Shown: positions 40,501 to 53,840, counted from the first letter of the stretch. The stretch: DNA of 64,000 nucleotides from Diprion similis (GCF_021155765.1 NC_060106.1:8129501-8193500), one strand, 5' to 3'. Translations and numbers: made by a program. Notes: generated by a model from the sequence alone, not told the origin.

Positions 40501-41835
40501 TTCCAATCATGTTGAGCAGATTAATACGACTCGTTAAACACTGCAATCGTAGTAGTTTACTTATGAGGCTAATGTGTAATGACGGCATACCTTGATGTTG
40601 GATTTATATAGCTTGGTAGTAAACCCTGTTAATTCAGGAGCTGTGGGTTATGTTAGAAATACGACATACTTACGTGCATCGTTGCGTATCGGATCTCAAC
40701 CTGCTATTAAACATATACCAAACCCGTAATCCAACAATGGAAAGTGCTGAATGATCGTTATATCTAACGAATTAAAAACGAGAAACGCTTTTGCTGATTG
40801 ACAGATGACTTGTAGAGTATTTATGTAAATAACCTGTACAGGAGGATGAATTACACAACCTACTGACCGTGCTTATGACATGACTAATTCTAACTAACGA
40901 GTGAATCTTGATTGAATGCTCTTACGTTATTTTTCTTAGATATTATTAGAACGAGACGAGCTCATCGAACTCACTGCTTATGGAACTGGCTCTTCAGGTA
41001 GGATGATAAAATCAGCTTTATCTAATTTCACGATTATATATTACCACGATAATTTGATTATGGTAATCTTGATTCGAAATTCCGTCATTTTTGGGTTGCA
41101 TAACGTAAGATATTAAGGATTCTCATAAACGAGTATCGTAGAAGCTGATACGCGAGATTTCTAGCACAGTTAAGACTGCAAAAAGATTTAATATTTGGGA
41201 TAGTGAGTTAATTGCATCAAAGTAAGAATTCTTCTTTTGAAATTGATTTATTATACATAATTTACAAATTATATTCTATTGAGCACACACAATATAGACA
41301 ATTTCACAAATAAATACAAACATTACACGAATGATTGTTAACGGTTCTCTACAATCTAAGTGGCATGAAATGAATCCATACCAGTGGATGGCAATGGCAC
41401 CCTGTTTAATGAGAATGAATTTGACTATGACTACGAACTATATAATTCAAGATAATAGTTCTTAGATGAAATAAATAAAACACAACGCCAGTGTTAAAGC
41501 AGTCCAGATATGCGAATTATATCTCAGGAACAAACGGAGAGTCGGGCTTAAATTTTCACTTCTGAGGTTTCTGGTTAGCAATGCAATTAGACTAAATTTA
41601 CCATACGTCCGGAATTAAAATCCATGCACTAATGACGCCGTGAGTTATGGCCCGTAAATCTCAGTGCAATCTGAACGCACGTTGTTCAGTAATTCTAATT
41701 TCGTATTTTTCGTATTTCTACATGAAAATAAATATAAATATACTTATAGGATAAGACTATACAAAGATTGCAACTACATTTTGAGTCTACGATGCAACAG
41801 ACTCTCGAAGTTCTACCTCGGAACTTCTGGTACTT
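37550..41835. other. Osi18-Osi17 intergenic region
   Basis: No gene is supported. The region is AT-rich with a poly-C run at 39,675-39,690 and no convincing frames. Confidence 0.5.
39675..39690 (+). repeat. Poly-C run (16 bases)
   Basis: Sixteen consecutive C bases, with a second C run of about seven some 30 bp upstream, in otherwise AT-rich sequence. Length may be unreliable in the assembly. Confidence 0.85.
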
Positions 41836-41837
41836 TT

Positions 41838-44800
41838 TTATTCCGTGCTTATGTGACAGGAATACAACCGGTGGCAATCACCGCGGTCTTGTCCAGCCCT
41901 TGCAGCATTCATGTAACGTTGAAATCGTCGCCCTGATGCACTTTCGCGGTTACCTTGTCGAAGTTCATCAGCTTCCCTGGAATGAGATAAAACAAAGTTA
42001 AATACATCGCGATCTAGTTCTCAGCTTTTGTTTTGAACGTACTTTCACCATGCAATTATATTAAGGGTACAGATGTAATTAAATTCGCAAGGCAATGATC
42101 TTAGATATCGAATGATGATATTCAATATATTCAATGTCATTCCAACAAATCTGCCATAGTTAGTGAAATGAAAATAACCGTACTTATCAAGTACAAATAA
42201 AAAAATTACATGTCACATAAAAAATGGGACGTAAGGATTAGATTCAGATCAATTTTTGCTCAAATTTCGCTGTTCAAAAAAAAAAAAAAAACTACTTAGG
42301 AAATGAAGTGTAAGAAGGCTTGCTTCCGAAAGTTGAAAAAATCGGTCATTCACGTGGCGCCTGCTTCACGGCCTTGCCGATTTCAGCTCACCAGTGTACT
42401 TCCGGCTTCCATTGAATAGTATAATTATTCGTACCACGTGTTTCTGAGTAAACTTCATCGACCACCGCCTTTAGTTATTTCCGCAGCGTGGCAGACCGTG
42501 GCTACTATGTAGGCGTGACCGTAATTCGACAAGGATCCTCGGTTCTTTCACCGGTTTGATCTACAACGACCTAGTTGTGCTGGTTGCTATCTGTCTAAAC
42601 GCGAACGCGGGGAAAGGCGTGGAAATGCGGCGAAATATTACAAATATTTTATCCCGCCCATGTTTACCAAAGGTGCGTGTTATCACGTGGCGCATCATCG
42701 ATATGCATGCTCAGGTGTACCGTCAACATTTCACAATCGTGACCCAAAAACCTTAAAAAATATAACCCAGTGGACGGTGCCCGGTAAAAGGCCACTGTCA
42801 GTGACCCGATTGGCTCAATTTGACTCGTCTTATTAGCGCGCCTTTCGCCCGACGTTAATTGATTCAAAGTTCTTCGTTGACAATTCCGGACCATAATGCA
42901 TAAACTCTACACCAATGAGCACAGTCAGTGTGTGTGTTTCCGCTGACAATGACTTCACATACCTCGACAACTCGTTCGATACAAGATTGCTGTGGGGTGT
43001 ATACACCGTGGGATTTTTATACATGCTGCAAATCAACCGCTCGCGACAATCCTCTTCCAGAAACCTGAGCTGTTTGAAGATTTCGTCTAATCTCCCAACA
43101 ATGGGACCGTAAAATTCGTCGTCATATGTTCTGAGTTGATTCCTGGATGCATCGGATTGAGTATTCTTTGCATTGTCTTGCTGAGCAATTCTCTGCTGGG
43201 ACGACTGCAGATTATAGGTTGACTTTTGTGCCGTTGTCACAGGATTCAAGGCGAGGGCATGTTGAAAATTCTGCGGGACTTGCGAGAGCTGCTGGTAAGG
43301 CTTGGCCACGTTTTGGGCTGGTTGATTTCCCAGCTGACTACTTTGCGTGTAAATTGGAGACTTTACCGTCGGCTGCACGGAGTGAGGAATACGCTTAACG
43401 ATGTCAACAGCCGGCGAACTGTTCAACCAGGCATCAGCGCCATCCGACTTTGAGGTGAATCCAGAATTCTTCGAAAATGTTGTTCCGGGTCTTATCTGCG
43501 AGCTGAACAAGTGGTTTTGCTGCTGGTGTTGCTGCTGCGGATGGTAAGGGACCTTTCCCATACTCGGTTCAGTCACGGGTGCGGCTGCCCGAGTAAATCT
43601 GACGTCATCAAAGTACCCGTTGTAGGCCAAACCTTGAGCGTGATTCCCGATTGGGCCTAAGTTTGAAACGGGCCCCTTTGGTCCAACATTTTTGTTGAAC
43701 TGGGTCATGCCTAGGTTGCTCAAAGTGTGACGTATGTTTGGATGGGGATTCTCATAGGGCCCAACCGGCTTGTCGTACTTGATCTGAGGCGTGTACTTCT
43801 CGTATAAACCTGGCTGATTGGGAACCACCGTAACCGGTCTGGCGTTAGCCGCATATTGAGGCACCCCGTATGGGCCGAGTGCCGGCTGTACGCCGACGTA
43901 AGGTTCTGGAGTCAAGACACCTGGATCCTCGTAAGAAGCGATTCCCCATTCCCTCAATTCTTCCATGTCTTTTCTGTACTGAATGTGTGGCTGCGTGTAG
44001 TCGTAGCCATCAAACTCCTCCTCTTCGTGATGGTGTGGATGGTGCTCGTGGTGGAAGGTCGGAACTGGTACCGGAACCGGCACGTGATGATGGTGGTGGG
44101 CAATCTAGAAAATATTGAGAACGAGGTGTTTAATTGGCCGGGAAATTTTTTGGCTAGTTTACAAAACAGGCGTAATATGCCAAAACGAATGCGCAATTTT
44201 ATGCGTACGATTTGAAGAAATTAACAACACGTCTGCTGTGATATCCAAATACCATTTCGGGTTGTAATCGACACTAAATTCTACCTGATGGTGATGATGA
44301 TGATATTTGGTTCCGCCACTGTAATAGCTCGAACATAATTTGAAGACGTGGGCAAACGCCGGTACCAGGAAGAGCAGGACTTTAAGGAACAATTTCTTTG
44401 CAGTTCCCACACCAAATAAGAATGGAATAATGAAGAAGAACTTGATTTTGATGAGCTTGATGATCAGAAGTAGGGCCAGGAAGCTTGTGAGCAATTTGTT
44501 CTTGATGAATTTCTCTGAAAAATTAATAATATCGTAAGACCAAGTAAGAACACATTATAAGAAGGACTCTAATAAAATCCTTTTGATAAACATGAGATAA
44601 GATAAGAAAAGGTATCTATGCTCACTTATTTTATGAAAGAGTCGTCCTTGCTCAGATATTGCTCTTTGGTTGAAGTCTACTCTTATTAGAGCTCCATCCT
44701 CATCGACCTCTTTAGGGCTGATCTTTATTGATGTACCCTCGAAAAAGAAGTTCGGAAGTTGAAGCTCATAATCCTTCGTTGCTAAGAACTTGATTGTTTT

Positions 44801-45274
44801 GTCGTGGAGGGCGTTGGTGACTTCTTCGAGTGGAGACACAGGTTCAGTGTAATAATTTTCACTTGACTTTCTGGAACTCTGTTTGTCAGTGAATGACTTC
44901 CCATCAGCCTCGTCAACATTATTGTGTTCTTCGTCAGGGTTTTTTTCGTTGTATTCGGCTGAATATTTATGATAATCCAAGTTATTTTTTGTCAAAGTAA
45001 AACCATCGAACACCGTGATATTGTCCTGGTCTGCAAATGTATTGTCCAGATAGGTATAGACATTTTTTTGAATGCAAGAAAATGACGCTTTTTTAGAGCA
45101 GTCTTTGAGGAGCCCTTGCCACAGGATATTTCCTGTTTCATTGGGGTATAACCCCTTGATGTTGAATATATTCACGTACGATTTCAATTTGGTGAAGTTG
45201 AATAACTGGCAGTAAGTCGAAGACACGAGAAGTAGTAACAAGATCGTTCTTTGGCACATTTTAAACCCGTACAT
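41838..45274 (-). CDS. Osi17: Large Osiris family protein with four-cysteine C-terminal domain, Osi17 candidate
   Basis: Four exons: 45,274-44,626, 44,514-44,285, 44,104-42,963 and 41,976-41,838, giving 719 residues. Intron phases are 1, 0 and 2. The first ATG has a good insect context (CCAAAATG); an in-frame ATG at 45,259 is also possible. A signal peptide (ILLLLLVSSTYC) leads to C59 and C67, then the hydrophobic block at about 217-270 (KFFFIIPFLFGVGTAKK...). His-rich runs (HHHHH) flank the exon 2/3 junction, AQGLAY is at 449-454, and a Gln-rich linker follows. The tail has CRERLIC (646-652), an SNLVSNELSR stretch, and in exon 4 AARAGQDRGDC and YSC. Exon 4 is my reconstruction; without it the frame runs on to a stop at 42,833. 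Its size, far larger than its neighbours, matches Osi17, which I recall as the largest paralogue. Confidence 0.78.
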
Positions 45275-45299
45275 TTTGGCAACGTTTTATAGTTTTCTT

Positions 45300-48200
45300 T
45301 TATTCAGTCTCGAAGTGTACAATGCTGCAAACAAGTTTCAATAACCGCGGCAACAATCCTACATTTTAAATATCTAAAGCCGAAAAGTTACCAATTATAG
45401 TGTTTAAACGATCGCACTTACAGTTTAATTCATACTTTGTAACTCAAGTATATTTTACGCTTTAAACATTCACATAGCCTCAATCGAAGAAGGAGAAAGT
45501 TGAAGAACGGTATTATTGACTAATAAACACCAGTAAATAGATCCTAAGCGGTAACGTGGTTTGAGATTACTGTCATCACTAGTTTGCACACTCGAGTCGT
45601 GCATTAATGGTGTCAGAAATGAAAACGAACGAAAATCGTAAGCACACACGTTTCTAACCAACACTCCTTTTCAATCGAGATGCACGTGGGCTCGCGTGAT
45701 CGGTGTACCGATTGCAGCTCCCGTCTCTCACCGGTGGAGAGATGTGCATCGAGCAATCTCTCGTATCGAACTAAGCTCGGACTTCTGCCGTCTGTGGTTA
45801 CTATTCACCTCTTCGTCAAGTGTGTCAGAAGCCCTCCTACTCCTCCAGACACCGGGGAAGGTCATTATCTTCGTCAGCGTTGTGTATGCTCGGCCGATGT
45901 CGAGATTCCGTCTTCATTGGAATAGTGTAATCGAGACTTTGTTTCTCGCTTTGACCTACGTGGGCCTTGAAGGTGGCTACTCCACTTTTCGATTACGTTT
46001 GCGCAGCACAGCATCAGTTCAAATCGATTCGTGATAATTGGTCCAGCTTGGGGCTATTGAAATATGCTCCAAATACTTTTTTAAATATAGCCAGCAATCC
46101 AATTAGGCTGCAAACAGTTCCTTGGGTTGAGTCGAGAAGTTTGGTGTTGAAGTTTTAATCCGTCATACCAGATGCTGCTTGGAGGCCATTTCTTTTCGAA
46201 TACATCGGTGAAAAAAATATACCACGCGTCACCTGGCTATGAACACATTCTCGGCGATTCAGATGCGTGGCACGTGATGTTAAGAGGATTTATATCTTCA
46301 CGCTCTTTCATTTATCCTCGTTGTTTCACGAACGATGAGAACAGTAATAAGCATATAATTCCGGTGAGAATTGTACAAGCTTGTGTTTAGACGTGCATTG
46401 TTTAACGTAGCTACAATTTTTATGAAACATATTTAAGATGCTAACCGATTACTTCTTTTGAAACACTTATTACTGCATTCAGTTTCCAAATGCAGTTGAA
46501 GAACTGACTGTTCACAAATGCAACCGTCGCTCCGGTATTCACAATGTGGTGCGAGGAATTGCACGGCACTCGAGAACTTGACTATAGAACATTTACACGC
46601 GTGACACAGCAGGTGCAAACGGTATTAGCAGTTGACACTGTATCACGAAACGTCTGACCATACCGGATGCGTAGCCATGGTCAAGAAATGAGTAATCGTT
46701 CCTCGAGGAAATAGCTGTAGAGATGAAATGGGATTGGAGTAAATGGAATTTGGAGAAATTAAATGCAAAAAAAAATTGCAATATTGACCATGAAGTGCAT
46801 TTCCAGCAGTCCATTAGACTCGTGAAAACGAAGCTCAAAGCACAAAGCACAAAGCTAATCGATTCGGACTCAGAGTCGCTTTACAGCGTGACCGCGATTG
46901 TCGAAAACCGTGGCCAATATTTCCGTTTCATATGTAAATTTTGAACCGGTTTTGCTCACATGTACATCACATACAGGTAGGTAAGTATCCGCAGCCTTAC
47001 GTGGCATAGATCCCGTCCGACGCAACTGTTGCAAACGCAAACATATTGTTCCCCTCCTGCAGAAAATGTCTACTCGCTAAACGGTGCGTGAATTATTCAT
47101 GCGTTAATTCAATTTCTATTTGACCTACCCTCAATCAGCGAGGACTTATACAAATTTATCATGTCATATTACTTATCTTTATACATAAACCGCGCAATTT
47201 ATCAAACGCGACACTTAAATTAGGGATTCCTAATGTCAATATACATTCGTGACGGATCAACGTGACACGACTGAGCGAATGTCATTGGCCCACAATCCAC
47301 TGCATGTGACCCCAGAGCAGAGATCCTCACTCGTTAATTCCGGAGATACCATCAGCGAAAGAGTCACACGAAAACTTCCGGTGGGATCGCGGTTCGCCCG
47401 GACCACTTAAGAACCCAGCTCACATTGCCCGGCCGAAAGTAATATGCTGACAAGCTAATTACGTTAATTTTCAAGAATATCCATGTACCGACTAATCCAG
47501 TCTAACTAGTCCTAGAACTAGACTCGACGACGATGCGCACGTATCTTCGTGTCTATTCCCTGAGCGACGTGATGCATGCAATGATTATTCGTCCAACTGC
47601 CGAAGAAAGTGATCCAATTAAACTTCGCGTTTCTGGACCACCGTGGTTCTCAACCTCGAGTCGGGTGTGGTGCAAAACCGTTTTCTGATTTTGACTGGAC
47701 AACGCGACGACCTGAGAAACGAGTAACTTTCTCCAATTTTCCGTGAGGAGTTGTTCTTACCAGGGAATCTGCACCTCGCGCCTCTCGATCACTGGGTTAG
47801 CTAACGGTGGAATCACAAGGCAAGACTGTCTCCGACTGTGATCGCACGTAAAAACGTAATCGCGATCTGCGGCTGAGTAGACATAGGCGCTATATTGTGG
47901 TATAGATATAGCTGTACCATCCGCTGCTCGTCTAACGAGTGCTCATAGAAAATTGTTACAATTATTCGAATTTTATGTCAGTTACGAATCGCGGGCATCC
48001 GGGTCAAGGAGTGCGACTGGTTTAAGGACCAGCTAGTGTGCTTCCTTGTGACGCGGTCAAGGTTGCGGGCGGCTGCGTATTAAGTAATTTTCTTCCACAG
48101 ATTTTGACTACCGGTATAAACGGATCACGGAAGGGCCACGTATGTATTCTTTGGTCACAGTGGAAGTGTCTCTTGTATTATTCGAGGATAATCTTAAAAT

Positions 48201-51200
48201 CAGAACGACGTTTCCGTTTTCATTATGCGAGAAATCTTCTTTTCGGCTACTTAATGTAAAGACTAACGGGATGCGACAAGAGTGACGCGATTAATATGAA
48301 TATGCACTTAGTTTGAGAGCTTTCTATCTTGCACAATCGCTTGTGTTTAGATATCTCGTCAAATTTCATGATTTTAAACCAAAAAAGAACGCTCGACCGT
48401 TCTAAATGCGTATTGGCCTGAGTGAAAAGTGACGGCAAATAACTGGAGTTATACCAATTTAAAAAAGAGTAAAGACGTTTAAAAAATTTGTAACAGAAAG
48501 CGTGCGTTAATGAAAATTTCAGAAAAAATGTTCATTCGCCCCGTAGTTTAAATTAAAATTGTAGTTCTCCAGTTTAAACCGTCGTATTTACATTTATTGT
48601 GAGAGATAAGGTGCAGGTATTATGATATGAACTTCTTATAACTATAATTTATTCCTGACGAACAAATTTTATTCATGAAAATTAAACGCTCTCTTGACGT
48701 GACGGTGAATGGTCGATTCAATTCTACTGAAAGCTATGTTCACGGTCAGTTTTTTTCATTGCGTAAAATGTATCTTATCATTTGCGATACATGAAAATTG
48801 ATGAAATTTGTCGGAAAATTGATGCAATCAGAATCCGAATAGATTCGTTGTTTCGGTGAAATTGGACTTGTATTTTTGGGTCAAAATCACCACACGTGAA
48901 ACAGTGCGGACGTCCGTACCAAGATGTTTGGGTAAACTTTATTTTATATGAACGTTTTGCTGTGCGTACGCATTTGCGCACGTTAATTCGTTGGTCATTT
49001 TCCAGGTTAACGACCGTCACCATCATGAACAAACTACCTCCGGTCACGTGTACTCGTAAAGGTTGTAAACAGAAAATTTGGTGCACAAGCCGTGTACTCT
49101 GCAATGCCTTTTGCATTTCCCGCGGTGAGTGAACCGGTTTTCAGTTAAAAATTCAAACCAGCCTAGTCGAGGATCGGACTCGATAATACCAATAATCTTT
49201 TCGTAGTTGCTCCGTTCAATTTAAACTTCAGCCGCCCGATACTCCTTTCTATTCTGTGAATAGTAATGGTGGTCTTCGCATGTTGAACGATTCTTAACAT
49301 GTGTGTGGGGAACCGGAATATCTTTTCTTTTCTCTTGCTTTACATCACGTAGCTATCAGTTTTTGCGCACCTTTTGGTGAAGCAAAAGGTTTCACTTCGA
49401 TATTGGGGATTTCCTAACACGAATTAAGCGTCCCGTGGATCAGCTATCTCGCGATCGAATTGAATTCTCATAATAAGTTCCAGGTCCTTCTGAAACAGGG
49501 TCATACCGACATACTCACATGGTCAAATCTTATAGCCCTTATTCATCGCATTATTCGTACTCTGGTATTTGACATGGATTCCTGTTTTCTTTTTTTCTTT
49601 CATCAGAATCATCTTTGAACTGTTTATCGAAAAGTCTTCGCCCCACTTTTCAGATAGAAGTTTCTGACTCCCTAGCATTTTCAAACTTCATTCATACAAT
49701 TTGTTTGTGTTGAAAGAACGAGAAGTTTTGTTAAGTTGATTGAGTTGAGTAATATAAGGATGCAGAAAATGTTTCCAAAAATACAATCGGCAATGTTTGT
49801 CGAATGCAAATACAACTAAATAATAAACAACTTTTCCATTACACGGAATAATTGTAGTTTAAATTTTTTTTAAATTAAGCGAATTGAACATACGAATATA
49901 TTTCATCGGGATATTTTCTCGGTCTCTTCATTTTCGATTGTTCGGTAACGTACCGTCACTTCTTGTTCATTTCCACTCGGGTTCAGTCCATCGCCACCAA
50001 CGTCTCTGCCTTACGTTCGATATACCAAGAGCTCTCACCGTGTTTCAGAAGGTTCAGCCAAAGACCGAGAGATCGCGTCGTAAATGTTCCAATTTTACAC
50101 GCGGGACTGATGAATAACAACTGCTTTCAATTAAACAGGCTTGCGATCAAAAATTTTTCTAATACTTGCACACGATGCAATAGGTTTTGGTCCGCTGATT
50201 AAGAATATTAAATCCGTTTTTACCCATCATATAATGATTTTTTTATTTTCAGATAAATTATTAAGAACTGAACAGATGAAGTCTTTTCATATACTTAATC
50301 CATATCCACCCATCCATCTACCCGTAAGTCCATTCATCTATAATTAAAAAGTAGATTAAGATTCACCGTTTTTCAAGAAGCGTTGCTAATCATCTACCGA
50401 CTTTGTGCTTGACATTTTAATCTGATCTTGATTGGACCGCAGACGGGAAGACGTGAAAAAAAAGGCGTATGAAAAATTCTCCCACTAATTCTTAGGTTAT
50501 AGTGTTAGGAGTATTGAAAAACTGTTTTGGCATCCTGCGATGAAAATGTGTGTACAAGAAACCTTTCGGAAGAGATTTTGTCCACTGCTGCGAAAAATTC
50601 CTTATGCACACACCTTCATCGCAGAAGGTTGAAACAAAGTTTCAATGCATATAATATCATAATCTTGAAATTGGTGAAAGGATTTTCTTGTATAACTTCT
50701 AGTACGTAACAATTTAAACAGCGCGTCTACTGCGTAAATCAAAATAAGAAACGTAGCCAAATACAAGTAGTGTGCGTGGACGAATGAGTTTCACCCGTTT
50801 GGTCTGGTCCCATTTTGTCTAAGGTCATTAATAAGAACATAACGGTTTTAATAAGTATTTAAAATTATCAAATTTATATAACAAAAACGTGGTATGACGA
50901 GCTGACGTAAATATTACCGGAAAGTCAGCTTATTTTGTCACTAACGAACTCCGGAACCTCTTTGGACAATAACAACGAAAAATATGAGTCTTTTAATCAT
51001 GTGAACGATGCTCTTAAAAATAATTAATATTCACAATATTTTCTTTACAAATATAAAGAAATTACGAGACACTTAGAAATAGAATTTTTGTCTTTTTTAA
51101 TTAATACGTTTGTTACGTTCGAATATTTTGAAAAAAGAGAATGACGTTCACATAGATTATAAAATTAATAAAAAAATAAATTTAAACATTCTTTTTGCTT

Positions 51201-51288
51201 GCAGCGTACTTGAAAAAAAAAACAGAATTTCGGAAACAAAGTAGGCTATAATATATAGGCTTATAATGCGTGTATTAGATACTAAGAC
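45300..51288. other. Osi17-Osi16 intergenic region
   Basis: No gene is supported. GC-richer pockets at about 45.7-46.0 and 47.25-47.85 kb are candidate regulatory DNA. AACCGGTT palindromes occur at 46,944-46,951 and 49,132-49,139 (Grainy head-like). Short CACAAAG repeats lie near 46,840. I found no convincing core promoter for Osi17. Confidence 0.5.
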
Positions 51289-51290
51289 GA

Positions 51291-51296
51291 TTTATT
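51291..51296 (-). terminator. Poly(A) signal of Osi16
   Basis: The minus strand reads AATAAA about 140 bp past the Osi16 stop codon. Confidence 0.55.
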
Positions 51297-51321
51297 CCAC
51301 AAAGTTGAATAATATGCGCAC

Positions 51322-51384
51322 ATAAATAAGTAAATAAATAAACAAATAAATAAATAAATGAATGAATAATCAAGTAAATAAATA
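51322..51384 (+). repeat. (AAAT/AATG)n tetranucleotide microsatellite
   Basis: Imperfect AAAT/AATA repeat with AATG variants, within the predicted Osi16 3'UTR. Confidence 0.8.
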
Positions 51385-51433
51385 GGTGACACATGAACAC
51401 ATAATGAATTACAGCCATCAAAAACTGGGAATC

Positions 51434-53757
51434 TCATAAACCATAGGGTACAATATTTCCATTCTTCATGAGCCTTCTGTAAGGCTGGTGATTCTGTGGA
51501 TACTCGTAGTTGATGTCGAACGAATCTTGACCAGGGCGTTCCGCTTGACCCCTTCCGACAGAATATTGCTGACTAGCCGTCCATCGTTTAGCAAGTTCAA
51601 AGTTCTTCCAATCATCAGCGTTCACAGGATTCGAAACGCTGTCATCGACCAAGGCATTGCGGGTGTCCTTGATGGGAGCAACGCGATAGCTGGACCGCAT
51701 CGTGATAAATTTGCTCTGCTGCAATGGTTCCGTCATGGTTTTGTTCTTCTCTATTGCGCGAGGCGTCGACTGACTTTCCACTGACATCTCTGCTGAACCG
51801 TTAACAATGTTGGGCCTGTAAATGGGACTGACGATTTGATATACAGGAACTTGCACGTCGGTTCGTCGCGTCTCCTGGTGACTCGTGTTATCAGAATCCG
51901 GCTTATCGACGGTCGCTGCAGGTACGTCCCTCGCTTTGGTGAGTCCTGGAAGCTCTATTCGCGAATTGGAATTTGAGATAGATTCATAGGCGTTAAGACT
52001 GCGACCCCACCCCCCTGCTCCACCGCTGCCTCCACTATCCCAGCCTCCAGCTGGTGCTCCATAACCACTCGACGGAGGAGGGGCACCATAACTGTCCATC
52101 GGAGCTGCGGTGCCGCCGCCGCCGCCGCCCGTGGATTTTGTTAACAGAACGATCTCCTTCAACGGGGCGCCTCCTAGGGGAAAGTAAACAATAAATTAGA
52201 GAGAACTGTTTGAACGAATGTCGGTAAGGTGGTTGTTCTTGGTGCCGTGAAAGGTGATTCAAGGATGGTATCTATGCACAGACATCACGGAGGAAGGGGG
52301 GAATGCGGTGAGAATTGATAATGTCGAGGGACAGCGGACAGTTGCACCGATAAAAAACTATAATTATATAGCTCGGTAACTGAATATCGAGGGACAGTAG
52401 GTCACTGGGTTAACAAAGATTTAATTATGCGACATTGCTGAAGGAGTCAAATCGCTTAACAGTTATTCATATTTTATTTATGCGCATAATGGGCGTTAGG
52501 ATTATCTTGAATTTCGTTGCAGGTAATACGTTTGATGAAGATGACAAACCGGGTTTTCTAGGGCAGTGAATTATTGCCTGGTCACGTGACATGACGTTTG
52601 CAGGAAGTGAAAACCACTTGACATTAAATTTTTGTTCTTATACTAATCTTACCGCCTCCACCTCCTCCTCCTCCTCCTCCTTGCCATGGACCACCACCGC
52701 TTCCCCCACCACCACCGCCTTTCTTCAAGTCCATCAACTTCTGAATCAGCATCCATTTTGAAATCATCAATGACATTCCAGCCATCATCATACTTTTCAT
52801 TGCCGTCATACCCATCATCCCTGTACGATACGAATCGTTATAGTTTGGTTCAAATTGAAGATTGATAATATTATTTAAGAGCAAAATTCATACCCATCAT
52901 TTTCATTTTCATCATCATCAGCATCATCATCATCATCTTCTTGCATTTACCACCACCACCCTTACCCCCCTTGCCGGCTTTTCCTCGACCTGATCGCATG
53001 CAAAAAATAATACTTTTGATTATTAGAAATGCGTAGACAACACCCAGCACGTGACAGTATACATTTAAAAAAAGTGATCGTACAATAAGTTATACACGTC
53101 TCTGATCATTCGTATGCAGTTTTTCAGTTAGTAAAACCTAATTAATTTCCTTTATGAATAGTATGTACTGTATGTGTTACCTAAAGTTTACGTACCTTCG
53201 ACCAACCCAGTCTCATCGAACATCACATCTATTTGGTTTTTCTTTTTATTTCCCTGTATGCTTGGTAGATTGATCCGTAAGGCAAAGACGTCAAAAAAAG
53301 AATCGATATCCCGGCTGATAACGTCATTCATCTCGTGCTTGAAATCCAACGATCTGCTCTCTCCAATTTCCTTTGCTGGCTCCTTAGTTCGAACAAGTTT
53401 TACCCAATTCCCGAACAACGTGATCTCCTTCAGACGTCGAATTTGGTCCAAGAAGTTGTGAAATCTTTGCTGAACACAAGTCAAAGATAGGTCCAAAACG
53501 CAGATACCGATATCCTTGGCAGGAAAGCTGGGAAAATCGTCCTCTCCATCGGTATCATTGCGAAATGGGACGATTTTCAGGTCCAGCTTGATGCCGTTCT
53601 TCTGGTATTTAAATATCGGTCTTTCCGTGGGTACCGGTGAATCATAGGGCTCAATATCTGGCTCATAATCCAACGATTGTATTTCATTCCCCGTATTTCG
53701 TCCGAACACAACACCGTCAACGAAGAAAAGATACGCGATAAAAAAGAGAATTTTCAT
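51434..53757 (-). CDS. Osi16: Osiris family protein with Met-rich hydrophobic block, Osi16 candidate
   Basis: Four exons: 53,757-53,196, 52,989-52,894, 52,820-52,653 and 52,173-51,434, giving 521 residues. All three introns are phase 1, each splitting a glycine. The signal peptide is MKILFFIAYLFFVDGVVFG. The cysteine pair is C86 and C94. The usual hydrophobic DUF1676 block is replaced by a methionine-rich one at 206-250 (22 Met in 45 residues), preceded by a Gly/Lys stretch with C203 and followed by long Gly runs (254-275) and a SYGAPPPSSGYGAP region. The last 240 residues are polar and look disordered. Poly-Gly coding makes exons 3 and 4 prone to assembly length errors. The neighbour on the 5' side (Osi14 candidate) is only 632 bp away. 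Paralogue number is inferred from order; the diverged core makes it less certain. Confidence 0.72.
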
Positions 53758-53840
53758 GTTATTTTCCGGTGACTTGCGGGCGATTCGAGCTGCTTCAATG
53801 TCACGGTGTCACTAGCGATCTTTGCGTATTTCATGACCAT

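Noticed and set aside
42833-42962. Read-through coding end of the Osi17 candidate with stop at 42,833
   Set aside because: A strong donor at 42,963 and an in-frame exon at 41,976-41,838 with domain-like sequence explain the end better. The read-through tail has no family features.
45285-45291. TATAAAA upstream of Osi17
   Set aside because: Too close to the start codon to act as the core promoter with a normal leader.
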